NCBI GenBank assembly: GCA_905479615.1
Contig: CAJQNH010000041.1
Location: forward strand, 1-38,337
From: an uncultured Eudoraea sp.
Lineage (GTDB): Bacteria > Bacteroidota > Bacteroidia > Flavobacteriales > Flavobacteriaceae
DNA: 38,337 nt
Direction of reading: 5' to 3'
The notes under the pieces are model-generated. The model saw only the letters and a list, made by a program, of their open reading frames with translations, was not told the DNA's origin and searched no databases. Numbering within the stretch: position 1 is the stretch's first letter; each line of letters begins with the position of its first letter. Of the stretch, positions 16,339 to 25,802 are shown piece by piece. A program made the position numbers and the translations under genes.

Positions 16339-17121
16339 TCAGGTTCCGGGAAATTCTGCTTTTCTTTTTTCCAAAAAGGCAGTAGTGCCTTCTCTAAAAT
16401 CAGCTGTGCCAAAACAGCTTCCAAATGCATTTATCTCGGTTTCAAACCCTTTCGCATTATTCTTAAAACCCGCATTTACGGCTTTTATTGCATAAGAAAT
16501 TGCAACAGGTGAGTTATTCGTTATTTTGCCTGCTATTTTATTACATAGCGGTAAAAGTTCTTCTTGAGGAACCACATAATTTACCAGACCGTAGGATAGC
16601 GCTTTTTCTGCGTTAATCATTCCGGCTGACATTATAAGTTCCATCGCCCTGCCTTTTCCTATTAATTGGGGCAGGCGTTGCGTTCCGCCATATCCTGGAA
16701 TCACCCCAAGAGAAACTTCAGGCAGGCCCATTTTGGCATTATCACTGGCAATTCTGAAATGACAGGCCATGGCCAACTCCAACCCGCCACCAAGCGCAAA
16801 ACCATTGACAGCTGCAATGACTGGAGTAGATAAGTTTTCTATAAGGTTAAAAAGAGCCAGTTGCCCCTTTGCTGCAAGTTCTTTGCCTTCCTTTACTGAA
16901 TAGTTTGCGAATTCTGAAATATCGGCACCGGCCACAAAGGCCTTTTCACCACTCCCGGTGAGTATAATGGCTCGTATCGTTTTATCCTTGTCCAGAGTCT
17001 TAAATGCCTTACCTAAGTCCTTGATTGTTGCTCTGTTCAGCGCATTTAATTTTTTTGGTCTGTTAATAATAACTGTTGCAAGGCTACTATTAAGTTCTAT
17101 CAGGATATTTTCAAAGTTCAT
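16339..17121 (-). CDS. enoyl-CoA hydratase/isomerase family protein
   Basis: A 260-aa crotonase. The oxyanion-hole segments are AFVAGADISEF and NGFALGGGLELAMACH. The two catalytic acids are E115 and E135 (GLPEVSLGVIPGYGG), spaced 20 residues apart as in classical enoyl-CoA hydratase. Hydration of 2-enoyl-CoA in fatty-acid or butanoate metabolism is therefore the best guess. Length is standard. It starts 14 bp after the upstream sensor kinase gene, an unusual partner, so the operon order gives no pathway clue. Confidence 0.93.
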   Translation of the reverse strand: MNFENILIELNSSLATVIINRPKKLNALNRATIKDLGKAFKTLDKDKTIRAIILTGSGEKAFVAGADISEFANYSVKEGKELAAKGQLALFNLIENLSTPVIAAVNGFALGGGLELAMACHFRIASDNAKMGLPEVSLGVIPGYGGTQRLPQLIGKGRAMELIMSAGMINAEKALSYGLVNYVVPQEELLPLCNKIAGKITNNSPVAISYAIKAVNAGFKNNAKGFETEINAFGSCFGTADFREGTTAFLEKRKAEFPGT

Positions 17122-17135
17122 CTGTGATTATTTTA

Positions 17136-18623
17136 TTAATTTTTTGTTCCTTTTGGAAACATAACAGTAAATACAGTTCCTTTTCCAGGTTGTGAAGTAA
17201 AATTAATACTCCCGTTATAGGTTTCAACAATATTCTTCACCATGCCAAGTCCTAAGCCCATCCCACTGGATTTAGTTGTAAACTTGGGCTCAAACACTTT
17301 ATCTTTAAAGCCATCCTGGATTCCAATACCGTTGTCTGCAACTGATATTTTTACTTTATCCCCCTGTGAAACAACGGAAACTAATATTCTTGGTGATTCT
17401 ACTTCCGGAACAGCTTGTATAGCATTCTTCACCAAATTCGTGATTACACGTATCAATTGGGTGCGGTCTAACTTGGCTATAAGGTCCTCTTCATCTGCCA
17501 TAAAATGTATGTACTTTTCATTAAAAATGTCCAATGCCAGTTTAACTATTTTTACCACATTTAAATTTTCCTTCTGTTGAGCGGGCATTTCCGCAAAGCT
17601 TGAAAAAGCGGAAGCAATACTGCTCATTGTATCTATTTGTTGTATCAAAGTCCTGGAAAATTCCTTTACTTTGGTTTGCACATCGGGATCCTCAGGATTA
17701 AATTTTCTTTCAAAACTTTGAACACTTAAACGCATAGGAGTTAGCGGATTTTTAATTTCATGAGCTACTTGCTTGGCCATCTCGCGCCAAGCCTGTTCCC
17801 TTTCACCCCTCGCTAGTTTGGCAGCACTTATTTCTAATTCATCAATCATATCATTATATGAATTAATGAGTTTTCCTATTTCGTGCCCGGGGTTTTCAAT
17901 AAGAATTTTTTCATTTCTTTTGGTTAGGTCAGTCTGTGTAATCTTATCCGAAATGTTTTGTAAAGAACGGGTTATGTATTTTGAAATAAAATAAGCCAAA
18001 ATAATAGCAATAAGTAACATAAACAGATAAACAGCACTCAGACGCATCAGGAATTCCTTGAGCTCCATGTCGTTAAAGGAGTTATCCTGAAAATATGGTA
18101 GATTTAATATCCCAATGGGTTTAAATTTATCATCAGTTATATAAGTGTACGAGGCTTGATATTTATCCCCCGCAGCAGTATCGTCGAGTACATAACGCTT
18201 GTCCACGGTATTTGATAACATACTAATTATTTCTGATCCCAGGTGAAGAGATATGGAATCATTTCTGAATCTAGGTTTTGAACTCTTGATTAAGTTCCCT
18301 TTAAGGTCATAAATATTGAAATTGACATTTTGGACATCAGCAATCCGATAAATTTCATCTTTAAAAATCAGTGCCAAATTTTCTGTAGTTACCGGATAAG
18401 TGGTTTCCTGTAACGTATAAGCTATGCTCTGTTTTATCTGACCTTCCTTCCGCTCCAAACGGACCTGGTGATAATCTTTAGATTGTTCCCTATATTGGTA
18501 TATAGTAACCCCTGCTATTAATACCGATGCCATTACCACCAGTAAAATCATAGCGACAAAAATTCGGGATCTAAGGGATAACTTTTTAAGCAAGGACTCC
18601 TGATTTGAGTTTAAAGATAGCAA
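17136..18623 (-). CDS. HAMP-domain sensor histidine kinase (NtrY-like)
   Basis: A membrane kinase of up to 495 aa. Span 1 (about 22-43) and span 2 (about 193-215) bracket a periplasmic sensor domain. A HAMP linker, the dimerisation helix with H288 in AHEIKNPLTPMRLS, and an ATPase domain with LVKNAIQA (N box), DNGIGIQD and GLGLGMV follow. No response regulator gene is adjacent. The start is uncertain: the frame opens at a TTG (18623), while homologues begin near KKLSLRSRIF, which a second TTG at 18593 would serve. A near-consensus -7 box (TATCTTTA, 18612-18619) favours the shorter form. Confidence 0.9.
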   Translation of the reverse strand: MLSLNSNQESLLKKLSLRSRIFVAMILLVVMASVLIAGVTIYQYREQSKDYHQVRLERKEGQIKQSIAYTLQETTYPVTTENLALIFKDEIYRIADVQNVNFNIYDLKGNLIKSSKPRFRNDSISLHLGSEIISMLSNTVDKRYVLDDTAAGDKYQASYTYITDDKFKPIGILNLPYFQDNSFNDMELKEFLMRLSAVYLFMLLIAIILAYFISKYITRSLQNISDKITQTDLTKRNEKILIENPGHEIGKLINSYNDMIDELEISAAKLARGEREQAWREMAKQVAHEIKNPLTPMRLSVQSFERKFNPEDPDVQTKVKEFSRTLIQQIDTMSSIASAFSSFAEMPAQQKENLNVVKIVKLALDIFNEKYIHFMADEEDLIAKLDRTQLIRVITNLVKNAIQAVPEVESPRILVSVVSQGDKVKISVADNGIGIQDGFKDKVFEPKFTTKSSGMGLGLGMVKNIVETYNGSINFTSQPGKGTVFTVMFPKGTKN

Positions 18624-18668
18624 TAATCAAGCCAAAGCCTCCTATCAAATTTCCCAAATAAAATAGGT

Positions 18669-19220
18669 TTACGCATTGGGATTCTTATCTCTAATTCTCT
18701 TATACAATCGTATACCAAGCATCAGAAGAATTCCAAGGACAATAATCCCCAATACCCCAAAAATCCAATTGAAAGTACCCTTTAATATAACCAAAAAAGT
18801 AACCGCAAACAGTATCACGGTGGCGCCTTCATTCCAAATACGCATAAAATTGGAAGTATACTTTATTTCATCGCGCTGTAATTGAAGATATATTAAATGT
18901 GTTTTCCAATGATAAGCAATTAGTAATACTACAAAGAACAACTTAATAAGCATCCATGGTTGATCTAACCAGGCTGGTATTAACAACAACAACCAGAAAG
19001 CAAATATTGTACATAAAACAGCTGAAGGCCATGTAATTATATACCATAACCTTTTTGTCATTAGTTTAAGTTGATCAGAAAGTATTTCTTTATCGGGAGA
19101 GGGCTTATCGTTTGCTTCAATATGATAAATGAACAATCTGGGTATATAAAATAACCCGGCAAACCATGTTACAACAAATATTAGATGCAATGCTTTTATA
19201 TAATTATAGTATTCCTCCAT
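18669..19220 (-). CDS. hemJ: HemJ-like protoporphyrinogen oxidase (CopD family)
   Basis: A 183-aa membrane protein with about four to five spans. The N-terminal segment YIKALHLIFVVTWFAGLFYIPRLF, with H12 and H33, and the motif AYHWKTH are typical of HemJ (UPF0093), the heme-binding enzyme that oxidises protoporphyrinogen IX to protoporphyrin IX. The C-terminal part NFMRIWNEGATVILFAVTFLVILK matches family members. Its start codon overlaps the stop of the upstream sortilin-like gene by one base (TAATG). Ferrochelatase and hemA elsewhere in the window fit the same pathway. Confidence 0.88.
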   Translation of the reverse strand: MEEYYNYIKALHLIFVVTWFAGLFYIPRLFIYHIEANDKPSPDKEILSDQLKLMTKRLWYIITWPSAVLCTIFAFWLLLLIPAWLDQPWMLIKLFFVVLLIAYHWKTHLIYLQLQRDEIKYTSNFMRIWNEGATVILFAVTFLVILKGTFNWIFGVLGIIVLGILLMLGIRLYKRIRDKNPNA

Positions 19221-22200
19221 TATTTACTATACCTAATTGCCCCTATGCCGGCCTCCCATAATTTTTTATTATAATCCGGAAGTTCTTTATCCAAAAATTC
19301 ATTCCCTCTGACTTTTAATTGCTCCCATTCTTTGTCCAATTCACTTTTTCGAGACCTGGATGAAGTATTAACTCTTGGTATTGCACTGTTAGTTTCACCT
19401 ATTAGAAATAAGTACTCCGCGGTAAATTTATTTGGAAAGTTTTCCACATCGTCATATGCCTGGGATTTGCGTTGTATCATATCCTCATCCCATGTGTTCA
19501 ACTTGTTATAGAGAATCATCCCAGCCTTCTTAAGAACATTATCTTCAAGGTCATTTATGATACCTTTAAGTTGCGTCTTAGCACTAAAAAGTTTATTTAT
19601 CATCAAATGCATTTGTGTAACCTTTTGCTCCATTTCCGTCATAAATGCATCGTAATCGGCATATTGGCCCTGCTGAGTTTCGAAACCAGGTATTTCAATA
19701 ATTTTAACCGTAGTACTTACGCTTTTGTCTCCCAGCTGTAATTTTAAAGTATAGGTTCCGGGCGGCACCTTATGTCCCCTGAAGTTGGCTTCAATATATA
19801 CATCAGGGATACCCGGAATTATCGGATAACCCATGTCCCATACAAATCTGTTTAAACCTTCTTTTTTAGAAAGAACAGGGGCCGGAGGCGGACCACCACC
19901 GTTGTGCTTTTTATAATTTAGATCTTTTTCAGAACTTAAACTTCGAATTAGCTTTCCTTTTTCATCTAGTATTTCCAGAGAAATTTCTGTAGAATCAGTG
20001 ATCTTGGGCAATTCATAATATAGTACTACCCCATTAGCAGGGTTTACTCCGGAAAAAGGATGCGTTCCATCAAAATTATCCGAATTCCCATTTAAGGGGC
20101 TTTGCCAGGAACCATTGTATGCAGCCTCAGGTTGCATAATTTTTAAATCTCCATTTTGAGTTTTGTATTGGGCAAGTGCTCCGAGGTCATCTAAAATCCA
20201 AAAAGATCTTCCTGAAGTTGCTACAATCAAATCGCCCTGATGCACCTTCAGATCCGTAATGGGTGTAACGGGTAAATTTAGTTGAAACGGCTCCCATAAG
20301 CCTCCTCCATTCCAGGAAATATAGATCCCCTTTTCTGTACCAGCATAAAGAAGGTTTTTACGTGACGTATCTTCCCGAACGACCCTGGTAAAGGAACCGT
20401 AAGGTATTCCGGAACTAATATTTGTCCAACTTTTACCATAATCCGTGGTTTTGTATAACGCAGGAGTGTAGTCATTAAACTTATATCGCGTAGTGGCAAT
20501 ATAAGCAGTCGCCGGGTCATGTGGAGAAACTTCAACAGCATTAACCAAACATTCCTTTAGCCCCTTGGGAGTAACATTTTCCCAGGTATCTCCGCCATCC
20601 TTGGTTAAATGAACAAGGCCATCATCACTCCCTGTCCATAACACTCCCTTCTCATGGGGTGATTCAATAATATGCGCTATTGTGCCATAATTTTCAGCCC
20701 CTACTGCCTCAACGGTATAAGGACCTCCTCCTTTACCTTGCTTCTCGTCCATGTTGCGTGTTAGGTCTGGAGAAATTTCCTCCCAGTTAAGCCCTTTATC
20801 CCTAGTTCGCAAAACCAATTGAGCACAATGATAAAAGGTGTCGGGTTCATGTTGAGATTTTATTATAGGTGCGCTCCAGTTATAAAGGTATTTCATATCC
20901 CTGGCAGCTCTGCCTAAATACTGAATAGGGGCTGCCATTATTTTTGTTTCTGACTTGGTATCCATGTCAAGTAGTTCGATAGTCCCCAAATAATTGCCCC
21001 CCATAACATATCTGGGATTATCAGGGTCAAATGCAAGAAAAGCACTTTCACCACCTGCAGCATAAGTCCAATCGCGTTCAGAAATTTCCCGCCGGCCTAA
21101 TGAAAGACTGGCTATTTTTACAGAGGAATTGTCTTGTTGTCCGCCATAGATGTTATACGGAAAAAGCCTGTCGGTATTTATACGGTAGATTTGAGCAGTG
21201 GGCATAATATCCTGGGTAGACCATGTTTTGCCATTATTATAAGTGATTGCAGCGCCACCATCATCGGCAATAACCATGTTTTTTGAATTGTCGGGATTGA
21301 TCCAGAGATCATGGTAATCACCATGAGTTCCCGTTATCAATTCCCATGATTTTCCGCCGTCAATAGATCTAAATGCAGAAGCACTCATAACATATACAGT
21401 ATTTTCATCATTAGGATCTGGAAATACTTCAATATAGTACCAGGCGCGTTGCACCAATCTGTTATCACCACTAACCATGGTCCATGAACTTCCGGCATTC
21501 TCAGAGACGAACAATCCTCCTTTATCTTGCTCAGAATCACTCTCAATTAATGCATAGACTTTATTAGAATTGGCCGGGCTTACGGCGATAGCCATCTTGC
21601 CCTTTTCTTCTGGCAGACCTTCATGTATTTCGAACCAATTTTCTCCTCCATCAACAGATTTATACAACCCACTTCCAGGTCCCCCGCTAATAACGATATT
21701 TGGTTTCCTCTGATGATGCCACATCGCGGCGTAAAGCACCTCAGGTGTACTGGGATCCATTGAGAGTTCTGAACATCCTGTAAGTGTATTTACAAATAAG
21801 ACTTTCTCCCAGCTATCTCCACCATCAATAGATTTGTAAATTCCGCGTTCTTCATTAGGGCCATAAAGTGCTCCCTGAGCCGCTACATATACAATATCCG
21901 GATTCTTAGGATGAATTACAATACGCGAAATATGCTGAGTTTTACTCAGTCCCACCTTTCTCCACGTTTTTCCTGCATCTGTAGATTTATAAACTCCATC
22001 TCCATATGAGGTCATAACACCTCTTGGTGCGTGTTCTCCCATACCACAGTAAACAACATTTGGGTCAGTGGCTGAGACAGCAACTGCACCTACAGAACCA
22101 GTTTCAAAAAAGCCATCGGAAATATTCTCCCAACGTTGACCGGCATCGGAAGTCTTCCAAAGACCGCCTCCTGTAGTGCCCATATAATAAGTTAAAGGAT

Positions 22201-22354
22201 CTCCTATAACTCCAACCGAAGTAACAGATCTGCCTCCACGAAAAGGACCGATATTCCGATATTTAAGGGGTTCAAAATAAGTTTCTGAATCCTGAGCAAG
22301 GCCCAGGCTAACAACAAATACAAGAACAAGCAGTATATATATATTCTTTATCAT
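19220..22354 (-). CDS. sortilin-like beta-propeller protein with BNR repeats, paralogue 1
   Basis: A 1044-aa secreted protein (signal peptide MIKNIYILLVLVFVVSLGLAQ). Most of the length is Asp-box/BNR propeller repeats of the Vps10/sortilin or photosystem-stability-factor type, seen as S-x-DGG-x-W (KSIDGGDSWEKV, KSVDGGENWFEI, LTKDGGDTWENV). Two propellers probably lie within about 30-700, followed by a beta domain and a C-terminal helical part (about 910-1040). Databases often call such proteins glycosyl hydrolase, but no catalytic residues are evident; binding or an unproven hydrolase role is all that can be said. A close paralogue lies 26 bp upstream, in the same operon. Confidence 0.9.
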   Translation of the reverse strand: MIKNIYILLVLVFVVSLGLAQDSETYFEPLKYRNIGPFRGGRSVTSVGVIGDPLTYYMGTTGGGLWKTSDAGQRWENISDGFFETGSVGAVAVSATDPNVVYCGMGEHAPRGVMTSYGDGVYKSTDAGKTWRKVGLSKTQHISRIVIHPKNPDIVYVAAQGALYGPNEERGIYKSIDGGDSWEKVLFVNTLTGCSELSMDPSTPEVLYAAMWHHQRKPNIVISGGPGSGLYKSVDGGENWFEIHEGLPEEKGKMAIAVSPANSNKVYALIESDSEQDKGGLFVSENAGSSWTMVSGDNRLVQRAWYYIEVFPDPNDENTVYVMSASAFRSIDGGKSWELITGTHGDYHDLWINPDNSKNMVIADDGGAAITYNNGKTWSTQDIMPTAQIYRINTDRLFPYNIYGGQQDNSSVKIASLSLGRREISERDWTYAAGGESAFLAFDPDNPRYVMGGNYLGTIELLDMDTKSETKIMAAPIQYLGRAARDMKYLYNWSAPIIKSQHEPDTFYHCAQLVLRTRDKGLNWEEISPDLTRNMDEKQGKGGGPYTVEAVGAENYGTIAHIIESPHEKGVLWTGSDDGLVHLTKDGGDTWENVTPKGLKECLVNAVEVSPHDPATAYIATTRYKFNDYTPALYKTTDYGKSWTNISSGIPYGSFTRVVREDTSRKNLLYAGTEKGIYISWNGGGLWEPFQLNLPVTPITDLKVHQGDLIVATSGRSFWILDDLGALAQYKTQNGDLKIMQPEAAYNGSWQSPLNGNSDNFDGTHPFSGVNPANGVVLYYELPKITDSTEISLEILDEKGKLIRSLSSEKDLNYKKHNGGGPPPAPVLSKKEGLNRFVWDMGYPIIPGIPDVYIEANFRGHKVPPGTYTLKLQLGDKSVSTTVKIIEIPGFETQQGQYADYDAFMTEMEQKVTQMHLMINKLFSAKTQLKGIINDLEDNVLKKAGMILYNKLNTWDEDMIQRKSQAYDDVENFPNKFTAEYLFLIGETNSAIPRVNTSSRSRKSELDKEWEQLKVRGNEFLDKELPDYNKKLWEAGIGAIRYSK

Positions 22355-22380
22355 TATGGTATGGTATTTCTTATTAATAT

Positions 22381-25300
22381 CTAATCTTCTATGAATAAGT
22401 AATTCAGGTTTAAATCATTAAAGGCCTTATTGAATTCTTTGATTTCCTTATCAACCATTGTATCAAAGGCCTTAAGCTGTGTCTTGATATTTGTAGTCAA
22501 TTCATTTTTTACGGCAATATCCTGCTCAGTTGGCGGAAAATCATCTAAGGAGACCAAACTATTCAAATGTGCCAATTTGTTAGTAAGCCTAATTGGGAAA
22601 TTTAAAGGATCTTGTCCGCTTCGATTTTTAGTTTGATATAATGCCTTTTCAATCTCTTCAAAACCCTTTTTCATTTCATTGGCTTTTTCCACCAAATCCT
22701 TTGTTGTGGAAATTCCCTTATACTGTTTCGTAAAAGCATCTAACTGGGAAGTGATTTTTCTAATTTTTTTTATGGATTGATGTGCATTATCAACTGTTAA
22801 ATTTATGTCGCTGACAAAATCGTATTGCTTTTGCATATCTGCCACAGAAACTTCTGCTCTAGGATCGGGCAAAATAGTAAAGGTTTCGGATATGTCCGTA
22901 CCATTTCTGTTCAAATAAACTTTATAAGATCCGGGAACTGCCTTTGCACCATCCAAATTGGCCGACCATAAAATCATGCCATCCAGTTTTTCCGCTCCTT
23001 TACCTCGCGTATCCCAAACATGAGTATTCCCTTCTTTTTTAACTTTTAACTTTTTATCCTTTTTATCACTATAAGTGCTAAAATTAGCCAGAGTATCGCC
23101 CGACATAGACGTGTAAGTTAGCGCAATACTATCTTTCTTATCCCAGTCTTTTAGGTAAAATTGAGTCACTACGCCTCCCGGATGGTTTTGCCCTTCCGTT
23201 TTAGAAGGTTTACTTGCTGCCCGCCCTTTGGTCCTGTATGCGTCTTTTGGCTTAAAAAGCACTGTAGCGGCATTTTTTTTCGCCGTATCAAGTTGATGCA
23301 GTACCGTAAGGTCGTCTATAATCCATAGACTGCGCCCCTGGGTTGCTACAATAAGGTTATCATCCTTGATAGTAAGATCCGTTACAGGAACTATGGGTAA
23401 ATTAAGTTGAAAAGCCTGCCAGTTTTGCCCGTCATTAAAACTAATATACATCCCGGTTTCTGTTCCCGCATATAGGAGACCCCTTCTTTTTGAGTCTTCC
23501 CTGAGAACCCGGGTAAAGTGCTCTTTATTTATACCGTTCGTTATTTTTATCCAGGTTTTTCCAAAATCAGTGGTTTTGTATAAGTACGGTTCAAAGTCAC
23601 CCAACTTATAGCGTGTAGCAGCTACATAACAAGTTCCTTCATCAAAAGCCGAAGGCTCAATACTGTTTATCATACTCCATTCGGGCATGCCGGAAGGCGT
23701 GACATTTTCCCAACTTTCACCCCCATTGCGGGATATATGAATAAGTCCGTCATCACTCCCCACCCAAAGCAGGCCTTCTTTAAGTGGACTTTCATTTGCT
23801 GCAAAAATGGTGCAATAATACTCAACTCCGGTATTGTCCTGTGTAATTGGTCCCCCGCTTGAGAGAAGTTTATCCGGGTCATTTCTGGTTAAATCCCCAC
23901 TTAAAAGTTTCCAGCTCTCTCCCTCATTCTCACTTACATGAACGTGATTGGAAAAGGTGTATAGTTTCTTTGGATTATGTTTACTAAAAATAATAGGGAA
24001 ATTCCATTGAAAACGGTACTTCATTCCTTCGGCACCATAGCCCATTGGATTGTCGGGCCAAACATTCACTCCGCGAACGGTTCCGGTTTTGTGATTCACC
24101 CTTGTTAAAAAACCTCCGTAGCTTCCACCATAAACAATGTCATTATTTAAAGGGTCTACGGCAATGTGTGCCGATTCACCCCCGGCGGTTTCTTCCCAAT
24201 CATCATCACTAATACTTCCACCATCACTTCGATGTTCAATACGGATTGTTGAATTATCCTGTTGGGCCGCATAGATTCGAAATGGAAAATTGTTATCAGT
24301 GGTAACCCTGTAAAACTGAGCTGTAGGTTGATTGTAATAACTACTCCACGTTTCACCTCCATCATATGAAATCTGAGCTCCGCCATCATCCCCAATAATC
24401 ATGCGTTTTGAGTTTTCAGGTGCTATCCATAAGTCGTGATGATCTCCATGCGGTGCATTGAAAGTGTTAAAAGACTTGCCGCCGTCTGTAGATTTATGGT
24501 AACGTACATTTAAAACATAAACAACATCTTCGTCTTCTGTATCGGCGTACAATCTGGTATAATACCATGCCCTTTGTCTTAACTTTCTTTCACTGTTAAG
24601 CTGTGTCCATTTTTTACCTCCGTCTTCACTTCTATAAAGACCTCCTTTTTCCTTTTGCTCAACGATAGCCCAAACGCGTTCAGAATTTTTAGGGGATATC
24701 GTTACACCTATAATTCCCAAGGTATCCGCTGGGAACCCTTCGTTTTTTGAAACCTCACTCCAGGTTTCTCCGCTATCTGTACTTTTCCATAACGCAGAGC
24801 CATCCCCGCCACTGCTTAAGCTATAAGGTGTCCTTTTGGCTCTCCATGTAGAAGCAAACAAAATTCTTGGATTGTTAGGATCCATGACCAGGTCAACCGC
24901 GCCTGCTTGCTCATTTACAAAAAGGGTGTTACGCCAGGTAATACCCCCATCTGTACTCTTGTAAATACCACGGTCCTTAGTAGGTTTATAAATATTCCCC
25001 AATACGGCAGCGTATACTATATCCGGGTTATTTGGATGAATCCGGATACGCGGAACGTGCCTGCTTTTTTGAAGGCCTACAGACTTCCATGTCTTACCTG
25101 CATCCTCAGTTTTCCAGACACCATAACCAGAAGATACATTCCCCCGTAAAGTTTTTTCACCACCGCCAACGTAAATTACATTAGGATCACTTTTCGCTAC
25201 TTCCACTGCGCCAATGCTGCCTCCAAAAAATCCATCTGAAATATTTTTCCAACTCCTGCCACCATCTGTTGTTTTCCAAACACCACCTCCGGTTGAGCCA

Positions 25301-25518
25301 AAATAAAATAGATTTGGCTCTCCGGGCACTCCCGTAACCGCCGCAGATCTCCCGCCGCGAAATGGGCCTACCAATCTATATTCAAGGCTTGAATATAGTG
25401 CTTCAGGGTATCCAATTTGTGTATTGGTGTTATTGCGTTTTTTTTGAGCTTTTGCAAAAGAAATGAAAAGGAGAGCCGCCAAAAGTATTAAGCCGGTCTT
25501 TGCCGATATGATTTTCAT
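22381..25518 (-). CDS. sortilin-like beta-propeller protein with BNR repeats, paralogue 2
   Basis: A 1045-aa secreted protein with the same plan and nearly the same length as its downstream neighbour. Signal peptide (MKIISAKTGLILLAALLFIS...AKAQ), Asp-box repeats (KSTDGGITWRNT, YRSEDGGKKWTQL, ISRNGGESWENV) and a C-terminal helical region are visible. Shared stretches such as GPFRGGRS, TGGGxWKT, NISDGFF and GDDGGAxISY show tandem duplication. It is the first gene of the probable operon. A pair of 11-bp tandem repeats that include -7-like TACATTTA lies just upstream (25545-25565). Substrate or ligand is unknown. Confidence 0.9.
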   Translation of the reverse strand: MKIISAKTGLILLAALLFISFAKAQKKRNNTNTQIGYPEALYSSLEYRLVGPFRGGRSAAVTGVPGEPNLFYFGSTGGGVWKTTDGGRSWKNISDGFFGGSIGAVEVAKSDPNVIYVGGGEKTLRGNVSSGYGVWKTEDAGKTWKSVGLQKSRHVPRIRIHPNNPDIVYAAVLGNIYKPTKDRGIYKSTDGGITWRNTLFVNEQAGAVDLVMDPNNPRILFASTWRAKRTPYSLSSGGDGSALWKSTDSGETWSEVSKNEGFPADTLGIIGVTISPKNSERVWAIVEQKEKGGLYRSEDGGKKWTQLNSERKLRQRAWYYTRLYADTEDEDVVYVLNVRYHKSTDGGKSFNTFNAPHGDHHDLWIAPENSKRMIIGDDGGAQISYDGGETWSSYYNQPTAQFYRVTTDNNFPFRIYAAQQDNSTIRIEHRSDGGSISDDDWEETAGGESAHIAVDPLNNDIVYGGSYGGFLTRVNHKTGTVRGVNVWPDNPMGYGAEGMKYRFQWNFPIIFSKHNPKKLYTFSNHVHVSENEGESWKLLSGDLTRNDPDKLLSSGGPITQDNTGVEYYCTIFAANESPLKEGLLWVGSDDGLIHISRNGGESWENVTPSGMPEWSMINSIEPSAFDEGTCYVAATRYKLGDFEPYLYKTTDFGKTWIKITNGINKEHFTRVLREDSKRRGLLYAGTETGMYISFNDGQNWQAFQLNLPIVPVTDLTIKDDNLIVATQGRSLWIIDDLTVLHQLDTAKKNAATVLFKPKDAYRTKGRAASKPSKTEGQNHPGGVVTQFYLKDWDKKDSIALTYTSMSGDTLANFSTYSDKKDKKLKVKKEGNTHVWDTRGKGAEKLDGMILWSANLDGAKAVPGSYKVYLNRNGTDISETFTILPDPRAEVSVADMQKQYDFVSDINLTVDNAHQSIKKIRKITSQLDAFTKQYKGISTTKDLVEKANEMKKGFEEIEKALYQTKNRSGQDPLNFPIRLTNKLAHLNSLVSLDDFPPTEQDIAVKNELTTNIKTQLKAFDTMVDKEIKEFNKAFNDLNLNYLFIED

Positions 25519-25544
25519 ATTATTTTGTTAGAATTAGTCCGTCT

Positions 25545-25565
25545 AAATGTAGGGAAAATGTAGGG
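25545..25565 (-). repeat. two tandem 10-bp repeats upstream of the sortilin-hemJ operon
   Basis: On the minus strand CCCTACATTT occurs twice, 11 bp apart. Each copy contains a sequence close to the -7 box (TACATTTT and TACATTTA). The copy nearer the gene is about 25 bp before the ATG at 25518, so this is probably the promoter area. Confidence 0.45.
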
Positions 25566-25802
25566 AATTGAAAATGAATTTTAGAACAGATTTTTTTTCC
25601 GGATAAACTTATTAAGTGTACTTTTTATATAATAAAAGCTACTATTTACACGTGATTTGAATATAACATGCAGAAATAATCGCTAATTTTAGCTCAGAGT
25701 AATCTTTCTGATAGATTAAAAGCTTATAGGTAAGCCAAATTGGTAACAATACAACCGAAAACGGGAGATTAATAGATGCAATAAAATTTTATAGAATAGT
25801 TT

